Positions 35,465 to 43,650 of a stretch of DNA of 64,000 bases are shown here, in pieces; position 1 is the first letter of the stretch; each line of letters starts with the position of its first letter. The position numbers and the translations under genes are program-made. The stretch comes from PALSA-693 sp963702305 (GTDB lineage: Bacteria > Actinomycetota > Acidimicrobiia > Acidimicrobiales > Palsa-688), in assembly GCA_963702305.1 (NCBI GenBank), contig CAVPBX010000008.1, forward strand, positions 1 to 64,000, read 5' to 3'. Under the pieces are notes generated by a model that was not told the DNA's origin, did no database searches, and saw nothing but the letters and a program-made list of their open reading frames with translations.

Positions 35465-37346
35465 GTGTCACAGTTCTTGTCGCTCACCGTGGCAGGCATC
35501 GCGAACGTACGGCTGTATCTACGCCCTGACCGCCATGGGCCTGGTGGTCACCTACACCACGTCGGGCATCTTCAACTTCGCCCAAGGCGCCATCGGGATG
35601 ATCGGCGCGTTCGTCTACTGGCAGTTCGCCGTGCACTTCGGTTGGCCGTCGTGGGCGGCGTTTGTCTTCGTGGTGTTCATCGTCATGCCGGCGTTGGGCG
35701 CCGGCATCGAACGCGTGGTCGTGCGCCGACTGGAACACGCCGGCCTGGAAGCGAAATTGACGGTGACCGTCGCCCTGCTGCTCCTCGGGATAGCCGTCGC
35801 CACCATCGCCTGGAACCCGGCTGTGAGCCGCACCATTCCCCAGTTTTTCAACGGAAATCAGGTAACCGTGGGGGGCGTCGTCCTCACCTGGCACCAGCTC
35901 ATCGTCGTCGGCGCCTCGATCGCGGCGGCCATCGCCCTGCGCCTCTTCTTCTACCGGACGAGGGCGGGCATCGCCACCCGGGCGGTCGTCGACGACCGCG
36001 AACTCACCGCCCTGACCGGCGCCACCCCCACCCATTACTCCCAACTCGGTTGGGCCATGGGCTGTTCGCTGGCGTCCCTCGCCGGGGTGCTCATCGCGCC
36101 CCTCGTCAACCTCGACATCACCACCCTGACGCTCCTGGTCGTCAACGGCTACGCGGCGGCCATGGTCGGCCGCCTGCGCAGCCTGCCGTTGACGTTCGCC
36201 GGCGGGCTGGTCCTCGGGCTGTTGCAGTCGTATGCCATCGGCTACCTGCCGGTCGGCAACATCTGGACCGACGTCGAGCAGACCATACCGATGCTCTTCC
36301 TGCTGGTCGTGATCCTGGCTCTGCCCCAGAATCGGGCCAGCCTGGCCCGGCGGGTGCGGGTCCGGGCCCCCCGGCTGGTGGGCCTCAGGGAGTCGTTGCT
36401 CACCGCGGGGGTGTTCCTGGTGGCCGCGGTGGCGGTGTCGCGGTTTCTCTCGTCCAGCAACCTGAGCTACGCCAACCGGGGGGTGGCCCTCGGGGTGATC
36501 ATGCTGTCCTTGGTCCTGCTCACTGGCTACGGCGGGCAGGTGTCGCTGTGCCAACTCACCTTCGCCGGCATGGGCGCCTTCGCCATGAGCAAGGTCGGGG
36601 GCACGGGCGGATCGCTGCTCGGCATCCTGGCCGCCGTCGGCCTGGCCGCCGGGGTCGGGACGCTCGTGGCCTTGCCGGCGCTCCGGCTGCGGGGCCTGTA
36701 CCTGGCCCTGGCCACCTTGGCGTTCGCGGTGGGCATGGACAGCGCTTTCTTCAACAGCATCAATGTCTTCGGCGCCTCGCTGTCCCTGCAGGTGGCCCGG
36801 CCCCACATCCCGGGGATTTCGTTGCGCGACAACGCCGCCTACCTGATCCTTCTCAGCATGGTGTTCGCGGCGGTGGCCGTCGGGCTGCTGGCCCTGCGCC
36901 GTTCGAGTTTCGGCCGCCGGCTATTGGCGATCAACGACAGCCCCAGCGCCTGCCTCACCCTCGGCATCGACATGACGCGCGCCAAGCTGGCGGTGTTCAC
37001 GCTGTCGGCCGGCCTGGCCGGACTCGGCGGGGCGCTGTACGGCGGCGCCCAGGGCGCGGTTGCGCCCAACGACTTCTCGTTCCTGATCAGCCTGACCTTG
37101 CTGCTGCTGGCCGTGGCGTGGGGGATCCGCACCGCCGGTGGGATGCTGCTGGGTGGGGTGGCGTTCGCGCTGGGCCCCTTGCTGCAAGCCCACCTCAGCC
37201 AACCCCGCGACGTGGTGTCGTTGGTCGTAGGGCTGGCCGCCATCGGCGTGTCGCAGAACCCCGAGGGGACCTTCGGCGGCAACACCGCCCTACAGCGGTG
37301 GCGGGACCGGCGCGGCGGGGCGCGCTCCCCGTCGTCGCCGACGTGA
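35465..37346 (+). CDS. Fused LivH-LivM branched-chain-amino-acid-type ABC permease (frameshift near the start)
   Basis: The first half (LivH) has LVVTYTTSGIFNFAQGAIGMIGAF, the second (LivM) LTGYGGQVSLCQLTFAGMGAFAMS and AVNDSP-like AINDSPSACLTLGIDMTRAKL. Both permease domains lie in one polypeptide of about 627 residues, as in many actinobacteria. The true start is probably the GTG at 35465 (VSQFLSLTVAGIA) after GGGGGAGG. The frame then slips near 35505, so the shown coding frame is CIYALTAMGL onward. Reading from 35400 instead gives a signal-free, unlikely N-terminus. The complex imports hydrophobic amino acids, amides or urea; livG, livF and a lipoprotein follow. Confidence 0.88.
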
Positions 37347-37373
37347 CGCTCTCGCCGGACGAGAGGTTGACGC

Positions 37374-38099
37374 ATGCTGCGAGTTGAAGACGTCTCGGTC
37401 AAGTTCGGCGGGCTGTTGGCCCTCCTGGAGGTGGGTGTCGAGGTCGCAGCCGGCGAGGTGACCGGTCTCATCGGGCCCAACGGGGCCGGCAAGACAACGC
37501 TGTTCAACGTGATCACCGGGCTGCAAATGCCGGACCGGGGCCGGGTGGTGCTGGACGCCCGCGACGTCACCCGGGTCGGTCCGAAGCAACGGGCCCGGTT
37601 GGGGTTGGGCCGAACCTTTCAACGGTTGGAGGTGTTCGGTTCGCTCACCGTGCGCGACAACGTGCTGGTGGCGCTCGAGAGCCGCGGCGTGCGAGGCCGG
37701 CACGCCCGGCAGGCCGCCGACGAGCTGCTGACGCGCGTCGACCTGCGCCAGGTGGCGACGGCTCAGGCTGACGTGTTGCCCACGGGGATGGCCCGCTTGC
37801 TGGAGCTGGCCCGGGCGCTGGCCTGCGCACCCAAGGTGCTCCTCCTTGACGAACCGTCCTCCGGCCTCAATGAGTCCGAAGGCGAACGGCTCGGCCACCT
37901 CCTGGGCGATCTGGCCGCCGGGGGCATGGCCATCTTGCTCGTAGAACACGACATGGACCTGGTGATGCGAGTGTGCGCCCGCGTGCACGTGCTCGACTTC
38001 GGGCGGCTGATCGCGGCCGGCACCCCGGACCAGATCCGGTCCGACCCGGCGGTGCAGGCCGCCTACCTCGGCACCGAGAGCGTCGGGGTGGAACCTTGA
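37374..38099 (+). CDS. livG: ABC transporter ATP-binding protein LivG
   Basis: 241 residues. The Walker A is GLIGPNGAGKTTLFNVITG, the Q loop is GLGRTFQRLEVFGSLTV, Walker B is VLLLDEPSSGLNESE and the H loop is VEHDMDLVM. The usual LSGGxxR signature is changed to LPTGMARLLELARALA, a variant seen in LivG relatives of actinobacteria. It energises the fused LivHM permease upstream. The start is 27 bases downstream of the permease stop. The stop overlaps the livF start by ATGA-type coupling. Confidence 0.93.
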   Translation: MLRVEDVSVKFGGLLALLEVGVEVAAGEVTGLIGPNGAGKTTLFNVITGLQMPDRGRVVLDARDVTRVGPKQRARLGLGRTFQRLEVFGSLTVRDNVLVALESRGVRGRHARQAADELLTRVDLRQVATAQADVLPTGMARLLELARALACAPKVLLLDEPSSGLNESEGERLGHLLGDLAAGGMAILLVEHDMDLVMRVCARVHVLDFGRLIAAGTPDQIRSDPAVQAAYLGTESVGVEP

Positions 38100-38875
38100 T
38101 GGCACTTGGTGCCGCGACCCCGGAGGTGGGGGGCTCGGCCGGACGACCGGCGGCCATCGAGCTGCGCGGCATCCGGGCCGCCTACGAACGCGTCGAAGTC
38201 CTCCACGACGTCAACCTGACGGTGCCCGCCGGCCAGGTCGTCGCCCTGCTCGGGCCGAATGGTGCGGGCAAGACGGCCACGCTGCGGGTCGCGAGCGGGC
38301 GTCTGCGGCCGCTCGCGGGCCGGGTCGTGGTCGACGGCCGCGACGTCACTGGCACCAGCCCCGAGAAGTTGGCCCGGCAGGGGATTTGCAGCGTGCCGGA
38401 AGGCCGCGGCGTCTTCCCGAACCTCACCGTCGCCGAGAACCTCCGCATGTGGACCTACCGGGGCGGGGTGCCGCGCGCCGAGGTGGAGGAGCAGGCCTAC
38501 ACCAGGTTCCCGCGGCTCGCCGAACGCCGCCGCCAACTGGCCGGGGTGCTCTCGGGCGGCGAACAGCAGATGCTGGCCATGTCCCGGGCCTTGTCGACGA
38601 AACCGACCCTCTTGTTGCTGGACGAGATTTCGATGGGCCTGGCGCCGCTGATCGTGGCCGAGCTGTACGAGCTGGTCGCCCAGATCGCCGCCGAAGGGTT
38701 CGCCATCCTCGTCGTCGAGCAGTTCGCACGCACCGCGCTGAGCGTCGCGGACCGGGCTGCCGTGATGACCCACGGCCGCATCGTCATGGAAGGTGCTCCC
38801 GACCAGGTCGGCGCGGCGGTCGGGGACCTCTACCTGCGGGGCGACGACAAGCCAATCAGCGAAAGGGAAGGGTGA
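38099..38875 (+). CDS. livF: ABC transporter ATP-binding protein LivF
   Basis: 258 residues. It has VALLGPNGAGKTATLRVASG (Walker A), ICSVPEGRGVFPNLTVAENL (the LivF hallmark), the signature VLSGGEQQMLAMSRAL, Walker B TLLLLDEISMGLAPL and a VVEQFARTALSVADRAAVM H-loop region. About 20 residues precede the domain. With LivG it forms the ATPase dimer. The ATG overlaps the livG stop; the next gene's GTG overlaps its own stop (GGTGA). Confidence 0.93.
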   Translation: MALGAATPEVGGSAGRPAAIELRGIRAAYERVEVLHDVNLTVPAGQVVALLGPNGAGKTATLRVASGRLRPLAGRVVVDGRDVTGTSPEKLARQGICSVPEGRGVFPNLTVAENLRMWTYRGGVPRAEVEEQAYTRFPRLAERRRQLAGVLSGGEQQMLAMSRALSTKPTLLLLDEISMGLAPLIVAELYELVAQIAAEGFAILVVEQFARTALSVADRAAVMTHGRIVMEGAPDQVGAAVGDLYLRGDDKPISEREG

Positions 38876-40218
38876 CCGTGCGACAGAAGAACTCGAGAGG
38901 ATGGCGGTGGGCCTGCGTGGCCGGGGCGACGAGCCTGGTGCTGGCCGCGTGCGGCAGCTCGTCCCACAGCGGCGCGCCCGCCACGGGCACCACGGCCACC
39001 ACCACCGTGGGCGGCGGCTCGCCCGGGGTCACCGCCCCCCCGCCGGTCAAGGCCACCGGGACCATCAGCGGCCCGGGTGTCACCGCCAGCACCATCACCC
39101 TCGGGCAGATCACCACCACATCGGGCCCGGTGCCCGGGCTGTTCCAGGACGCCAACGACGGCATGGACGCCTACGTCGCCTACCTCAACGCCAACGGCGG
39201 CCTGGCCGGGCGCACCGTCAAGCTCATCCACATGGACGACGCCCTGGACTGCAACACCTACACCCAGGACATCAACAAGTTGGCGGGCCAAGTCTTCGCC
39301 CTGATCGGGTCGTTTACCATCGAAGACACCTGTGGGCAGGCCACCCTGAAGGCCAACCCGTCGTTGATCGATCTCCAGGGCGCCGTGCTGTCACCGGTCC
39401 TCTACTCCTTCCCCAACGTCTTCAGCCCCACCCCGTTGCCGCCCGGCTACTCCACGACGGGCTATGAGTGGATCAAGGCCAAGTTCCCCAACGACATCAC
39501 CAAGACCGCCACCCTGATCCCCGGTGTGGTCCAGGTCAACGGGAAGGAGCAGGTGCTGACCGCGGAGTCCATCGGCTTCAAGTACGTCTACCAGCGGACC
39601 ATCGGCCCGATCGAGACCAACTTCACCAGCGACATCCTCCGCATGAAATCGGCCGGGGTGAAGATCGTCGATCTCGGCGCCATCTCCGTCACCATATTGG
39701 CCGACTTCCTACAACAGGCCCACCAGCAAGGGCTCCATCTGGACGCCGTCATCTCCACACCCGGCTACGACGGTCACCTGCTCCACCTGCTCGGAAACAA
39801 CTCCATCGCCGACAATCTGTTGTACGCCCCGCTGTCGTACGCCCTGTACCTGGGGCAGGACCGCGCCAGCGTGCCGGAACTCAACACCTTCCTGACCTGG
39901 CTGGACAGGACGCACCCCAACGAGACGGCCAGCATCTACAGCGTGTCGGCATGGGGCGCCGGGATGCTCCTCGACCAGGCCATAGCCGCCGCGGGGGCGC
40001 AGATCACCCAGGCCAGCGTGGCCCGGGCCATCGACGGCATCACCAGCTTCAACTCCGGCGGGCTCACCGCGACCTACAACCCGGGTGGACGGCAGCCCGC
40101 CCACTGCTCGGTCATAGCCGGGATCGTCAACGGCCAATGGACCCGCCTCGATCCCGCCACCGGGTTCGAGTGCAATGGCACCTTCCACCCCATCCCCCTC
40201 AGCGTCCTGACGGGGTAG
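38872..40218 (+). CDS. Branched-chain-amino-acid-type substrate-binding lipoprotein
   Basis: 448 residues with a lipoprotein signal (VLAACGSS, lipidated Cys27) and a Thr/Gly/Pro linker. The body is of the periplasmic-binding type 1 family: ITLGQITTTSGPVPGLFQDANDGMDAYVAYLN, GGLAGRTVKLIHMDDALDCN and FALIGSFTIEDTCGQATLKA, with later blocks GVKIVDLGAISVTILADFLQ and YSVSAWGAGMLLDQAIAAAG. It delivers substrate to the LivHM-G-F importer. The substrate is not known; four Cys in the mature part suggest two disulfides. It is the last gene of the operon. Confidence 0.9.
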   Translation: MTVRQKNSRGWRWACVAGATSLVLAACGSSSHSGAPATGTTATTTVGGGSPGVTAPPPVKATGTISGPGVTASTITLGQITTTSGPVPGLFQDANDGMDAYVAYLNANGGLAGRTVKLIHMDDALDCNTYTQDINKLAGQVFALIGSFTIEDTCGQATLKANPSLIDLQGAVLSPVLYSFPNVFSPTPLPPGYSTTGYEWIKAKFPNDITKTATLIPGVVQVNGKEQVLTAESIGFKYVYQRTIGPIETNFTSDILRMKSAGVKIVDLGAISVTILADFLQQAHQQGLHLDAVISTPGYDGHLLHLLGNNSIADNLLYAPLSYALYLGQDRASVPELNTFLTWLDRTHPNETASIYSVSAWGAGMLLDQAIAAAGAQITQASVARAIDGITSFNSGGLTATYNPGGRQPAHCSVIAGIVNGQWTRLDPATGFECNGTFHPIPLSVLTG

Positions 40219-40240
40219 GCCGCACCATACGCCCATATTA

Positions 40241-40254
40241 TTGATGAAAGTCAA
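40241..40254. promoter_or_regulatory. MarR-type inverted repeat upstream of marR
   Basis: TTGATGAAAGTCAA has 4-base inverted arms TTGA/TCAA around a six-base centre, within an AT-rich stretch 25 bases before the MarR gene. MarR regulators bind such short inverted repeats, so autoregulation is plausible. Confidence 0.4.
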
Positions 40255-40278
40255 GGATTGCGGTTAGGGTGGGCGGCC

Positions 40279-40818
40279 GTGGAAGACGGGACCGACCGGG
40301 TGACCACCGACCGGGTGACCACCGACCGGGTGACCACCGACCGCGTGACGGGTGCCATTGCCACCCTGTTTCGCCTGGAGGGCAGCCGGCGCCTGCACCG
40401 CCAGCAGGCGGCCGCCGCCGGTGTCGACCTGTCCCAGCAGGGCCTGCGCCTGCTCGGCCGACTCATCGACACCGGGCCGACGTCACCCGGGGAGCTGGCG
40501 GCGCGGCTCGAACTGGACCCCGCCGTCGTGGCCCGCCTGCTGCGCCAACTGGAGGAGCGCGGGCTCGTCAGCCGGGAGCGCAGCCCCACCGACGGGCGCG
40601 TCAGCACCATGCACGCGACCGACGCCGGCCGGGACGCCTTCGACCGCATGCGGCAGGTGATCTGGCGGCACATGCGTCGGGTCCTCGCCGGCTGGCCGGA
40701 GGGCGACGTCGAGGCGTTGGCCACCCTGCTCGACCGCCTGGTCGTCGACGTGCAGCAGATCCCCTACGCCGCCTTGCGTGCCGAGCGGACCGGGTCGGAG
40801 CGGGCTAGCCGCCCTTGA
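40279..40818 (+). CDS. MarR-family transcriptional regulator
   Basis: 179 residues from the GTG at 40279. The winged-helix core is LSQQGLRLLGRLIDTGPTSPGELAARLELDPAVVARLLRQLEERGLVSRERSPTDGRV in the usual order, with a helical dimerisation end. The first 20 codons contain four tandem TDRVT repeats (40291-40350), each giving an in-frame GTG, so the true start may be any of 40279, 40300, 40315, 40330 or 40345. It converges with korB over 14 bases. Its targets are unknown; the Liv transporter upstream or the kor operon are the nearest candidates. Confidence 0.85.
   Translation: MEDGTDRVTTDRVTTDRVTTDRVTGAIATLFRLEGSRRLHRQQAAAAGVDLSQQGLRLLGRLIDTGPTSPGELAARLELDPAVVARLLRQLEERGLVSRERSPTDGRVSTMHATDAGRDAFDRMRQVIWRHMRRVLAGWPEGDVEALATLLDRLVVDVQQIPYAALRAERTGSERASRP
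40291..40350 (+). repeat. Four tandem 15-bp repeats at the start of marR
   Basis: ACCGACCGGGTGACC occurs three times exactly and a fourth time with two changes. Each unit encodes Thr-Asp-Arg-Val-Thr and contains an in-frame GTG. The period is a multiple of three, so copy-number change would lengthen or shorten the N-terminus without breaking the frame. Confidence 0.85.
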
Positions 40819-41621
40819 GGGTTCCGAGCGGGAAGGTCTGCTCAAAGGTCTCTTCGACGTAATCCGGTCCCGCCGCGGTCGGCAGGAACCACCCCGTCGG
40901 GCACATCGTCAGCACCTCCACGAAGGTGAAACCGGCGCCGGCCGTGGACAGCTCGAACGCCCGCTTCAGGTACCGCTTGGTCTGGGCGATCGACCCGGCG
41001 TTGTGCACCGCGCCCCGAGCGACGTACACCGCACCCTCGAGCGAGGCCACCAGATCGGCGACCGGGACGGGGTAGCCGTGCGCCTCCGGCTGGCGGCCTT
41101 CGAGGCTGGTCTTGGTCCGCTGCCCAATCACCGAGGCCGCCGTCATCTGACCGCCGGTGTCGCCGAAGACCCCATTGTTGAGCATGATGGTGGTGATCCG
41201 CTCGCCGCCGCGCCGCGGCATGGAGGACTTCGGCCAAGCCTTCGCTGGCCACGTCCCCGTCGCCCTGCAGGGTGAAGACCGCGGCCTGCGGTTGGACCCG
41301 CTTGACGCCGGTGGCCACGGCCGGTGCCCGGCCGTGGAGGCACTGCAGGAAGTCGATGTCCGCCATAGAGACGATGTTCGTATAGCAACCGTGACCGACC
41401 ACCCCGATGGCCCGGCTGGCCAAGTCGAGCTCGGCGATGACCTCCAGGAGGAGCCGCCAGGCGACGGGATGACCACAGCCCGGGCAGAGGTGGTGCTCGC
41501 CCGTGAGCTGCAGCGGGGCCAGGGCGTCGGCCACCTTGCGGTGCGGCACCGCCGGGGCCACATCGGTGGGGACGGGGCCGCCGGGACCCGTGGCCGCAGC
41601 CTTGGTATCGGACGTGGGCAT
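40805..41621 (-). CDS. korB: 2-oxoacid:ferredoxin oxidoreductase beta subunit (frameshifted)
   Basis: About 271 residues from the ATG at 41621. It has LCPGCGHPVAWRLL with two cysteines (46, 49) of a 4Fe-4S cluster, IGVVGHGCYTNIVSMADI, and the thiamine-diphosphate motif LQGDGDVASEGLAEVLHAAA. A single-base shift in the GCGGCGCGGCGGCGAG run near 41210 moves the reading to the frame that carries GERITTIMLNNGVFGDTGGQM, FTFVEVLTMCPTGWFLP and the end TFPLGTLKGG. The enzyme oxidatively decarboxylates a 2-oxoacid to the acyl-CoA and reduces ferredoxin. Its start overlaps the korA stop. Confidence 0.88.
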
Positions 41622-42697
41622 CAGACCGTGACCTCCTCGATGGCGTGGCGAACCCGGTCTCGGATCCAGGGCACGGTGAGGATCTCGCCTTGGCGCATGC
41701 CGCTGAAGTCGATGCTCACCCGGCCCAGAGGTGCCACCGGCACCCGGCCGGCGACGGCCAGCCGGACATCGTCGATCATCTGGCCGGCATTCACCTCGAA
41801 GACCAGCACCCGGGACGCGGACCGGCAGGCGTCGGCCAAGGCGGCCTCGGGGAACGGCCACAGGCTGATGGGCCGGAAGGCCCCGACCGGCATCCCGTCG
41901 GCCCGTAACTCCCCCACGACCTGTTCCACGAACGGACCGGCCGTGCCGAAGGACACCACGACCACGTCGGCGCCGTCGCACTCGAAGGCCTCCCACCGCT
42001 GCTCGGCGAGGGCGACCGCTTCGAACTTCTCGGCGATGTGCTGCCAGTGGCGGTCCGGGCCGGGCCCGGGATCGCCGGCTTTGCCCATCGCCCAGGTCCA
42101 CACCTGACGAGACCGGCCGGTGCCGCCCAGGCTGCCGTCGAGGGCCCAGTCCTTGGGCGGCAGGGGCCCGAAATCGAGCGCAGCCACGTCGACGCTCATG
42201 TAGGTGTGGGCGATCAGGTAGTCGCCGTAGAGCATGACCGGGGCTCGGTAGCGGTCGGCCAGGTGGAACAACAGCTGGGTGTGCTCGACGGCCTCGGCCA
42301 CGTCTTTGGGCGCCAGGCACAAAGTGCGGTAGTCGCCCCACCCTCCGCCGCGGGTGGCCTGGAAGTAGTCCTGCTGGCCCCGGGCCATGTTGAACACCAC
42401 GAACGGGATTTCGTTGAGGGCCGCCTCGGCGATGGCCTCCTGCATCAGGGCGAGGCCCTGACCGCACGACCCGGTCGCGGCCCGGGCGCCCGCGGCCCCG
42501 GCGCCGAGGGTCATGTTGACGGCCTCGATCTCGCTTTCGGCGTTCATGCACACCCCCTCGACCGCCGGCAACCGCCGGGCCATGCTCTCGAGCAGGTCGG
42601 TGAAGGGCAGCATGGGATAGCCGGCGAAGAAGCGGCAGCCGGCCGCGATGGCGGCCTGGGCGACGGCGTCGCTGCCCTGCAGCAACCGGGGCGCCAT
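41621..42697 (-). CDS. korA: 2-oxoacid:ferredoxin oxidoreductase alpha subunit
   Basis: 358 residues from the ATG at 42697, which overlaps the ferredoxin stop. Typical blocks are GCRFFAGYPMLPFTDLLESM, MNAESEIEAVNMTLGAGAAG, ATGSCGQGLALMQEAI and PFVVFNMARGQQDYFQAT. The C-terminal domain has VVVSFGTAGPFVEQVV and VLVFEVNAGQMIDDVR. It pairs with the TPP subunit KorB; which 2-oxoacid is used (2-oxoglutarate or branched-chain) is not decided by sequence. The order is korC-korD-korA-korB with one-base TGATG overlaps. Confidence 0.9.
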   Translation of the reverse strand: MAPRLLQGSDAVAQAAIAAGCRFFAGYPMLPFTDLLESMARRLPAVEGVCMNAESEIEAVNMTLGAGAAGARAATGSCGQGLALMQEAIAEAALNEIPFVVFNMARGQQDYFQATRGGGWGDYRTLCLAPKDVAEAVEHTQLLFHLADRYRAPVMLYGDYLIAHTYMSVDVAALDFGPLPPKDWALDGSLGGTGRSRQVWTWAMGKAGDPGPGPDRHWQHIAEKFEAVALAEQRWEAFECDGADVVVVSFGTAGPFVEQVVGELRADGMPVGAFRPISLWPFPEAALADACRSASRVLVFEVNAGQMIDDVRLAVAGRVPVAPLGRVSIDFSGMRQGEILTVPWIRDRVRHAIEEVTV

Positions 42698-42936
42698 CAG
42701 CCGGACTCGATCGGCGTGTCGAACTTGAAGATCTCGAAGCAGTAGTCCGGGCACACGTCCCGGCAGGCCCGGCAGGCGGTGCACCCGGGCGCCAGCAACG
42801 GAAAGCGGTAGCCGGTCTCGTTGACCGCGGTCGACATCTCCAGCACCCCGGGCCGGCAGGCGGCGATGCACAGCTCGCACCCCTTGCACTGCTCCACGTC
42901 GATGGTGACGGTGCCGCGCGTGATGATCCGCGCCAT
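42697..42936 (-). CDS. korD: 2 x 4Fe-4S ferredoxin subunit of the 2-oxoacid oxidoreductase
   Basis: 79 residues from the ATG at 42936. Two full cluster motifs are visible: CKGCELCIAAC and CTACRACRDVC. It begins TIDVEQCKGC, as KorD-type delta subunits do. It would carry electrons from KorB. The start overlaps the korC stop by one base, and its stop overlaps the korA start. Confidence 0.9.
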   Translation of the reverse strand: MARIITRGTVTIDVEQCKGCELCIAACRPGVLEMSTAVNETGYRFPLLAPGCTACRACRDVCPDYCFEIFKFDTPIESG

Positions 42937-43523
42937 CACCGGGCGGTCCCCACCGGCGCGGGTGCGGCCCAGGCCGGCGCCTGACCCCGCTCGACGGCGG
43001 CGGCCCCGGCGCGCAGGGCCGCTTCGTTGACGGCCAGGTGCTGGGTGCGGTACGGCGGCACCAATTCGCGCATGGCCACCACCAGCGACTCCACGTCCAC
43101 CATGGCGGTCACAGCGGCGTAGGCCCCCAGCAGCACGAACCCGGCGCTCATGGCCGCCCCGGCCTCCAGGGCCAATTCGCCGGCCGGCACCGCGAACATC
43201 CGGAACCCATCCACCGGCAGGTCCTCCACGACCGTCGAGTTGGCGACCACCACTCCGCCGGGCCGCAGGCGGGCAGCCACGCCCCGCCAGTACTTGCCGT
43301 GCATCACGTACGCCGACCACACCGACTCCAGGATCGGCACCGACCGCAACCGCTCGTCGGCGACGACCACCGAAGCCTCGGTCTGGCCGCCGCGCATCTC
43401 GCCGCCGTAGTGCGAGCTCATGAGGACCTGTCGGCCCTGGGCCGTGGCGGCCATGGCCAGCGTCTTGGCCGCCAGCTGCACGCCCTGGCCGCCGAGCCCG
43501 GTGAGCAGGACCTCAACTTGCAC
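42936..43523 (-). CDS. korC: 2-oxoacid:ferredoxin oxidoreductase gamma subunit
   Basis: About 195 residues. It begins VQVEVLLTGLGGQGVQLAAKTL, the Rossmann-like start of gamma subunits, followed by SSHYGGEMRGGQTEASVVV and PAGELALEAGAAMSAGFVLLGAYAA. The GTG at 43523 is best placed behind a GGGGAGGGGAG site. A TTG at 43529 is an alternative. The gene leads the korCDAB run and is divergent from the acyl-CoA synthetase gene. Confidence 0.88.
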   Translation of the reverse strand: MQVEVLLTGLGGQGVQLAAKTLAMAATAQGRQVLMSSHYGGEMRGGQTEASVVVADERLRSVPILESVWSAYVMHGKYWRGVAARLRPGGVVVANSTVVEDLPVDGFRMFAVPAGELALEAGAAMSAGFVLLGAYAAVTAMVDVESLVVAMRELVPPYRTQHLAVNEAALRAGAAAVERGQAPAWAAPAPVGTAR

Positions 43524-43603
43524 GGTCAACTCCCCTCCCCCCGCGCCATCGGGCCACCGGCTGGCTGGCCTGCGCCTGGCTCACGCCGCCACCCTACCAC
43601 CTT

Positions 43604-43622
43604 ACTGGAATGCCGTTTCAGT
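43604..43622. promoter_or_regulatory. Imperfect palindrome between korC and the acyl-CoA synthetase gene
   Basis: ACTGGAATGCCGTTTCAGT has ACTG/CAGT outer arms and matching AA/TT positions, about 29 bases before the synthetase start and 80 bases before korC. It sits in a patch of lower G+C. TetR-type regulators of acyl-CoA genes bind sites of this shape; no such regulator is encoded immediately beside it. Confidence 0.45.
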
Positions 43623-43650
43623 TCACCCGGTGGCGCTACCGTGACCGGTC

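Noticed and set aside
35484..36806. 440-residue open frame antisense to livHM
   Set aside because: It is antisense to clear permease helices; the Glu/Gly/Gln-rich translation is a codon-mirror artefact.
40291..40350. Iteron-type replication repeat
   Set aside because: The 15-bp repeats are in frame inside a MarR gene and no replication gene is nearby.
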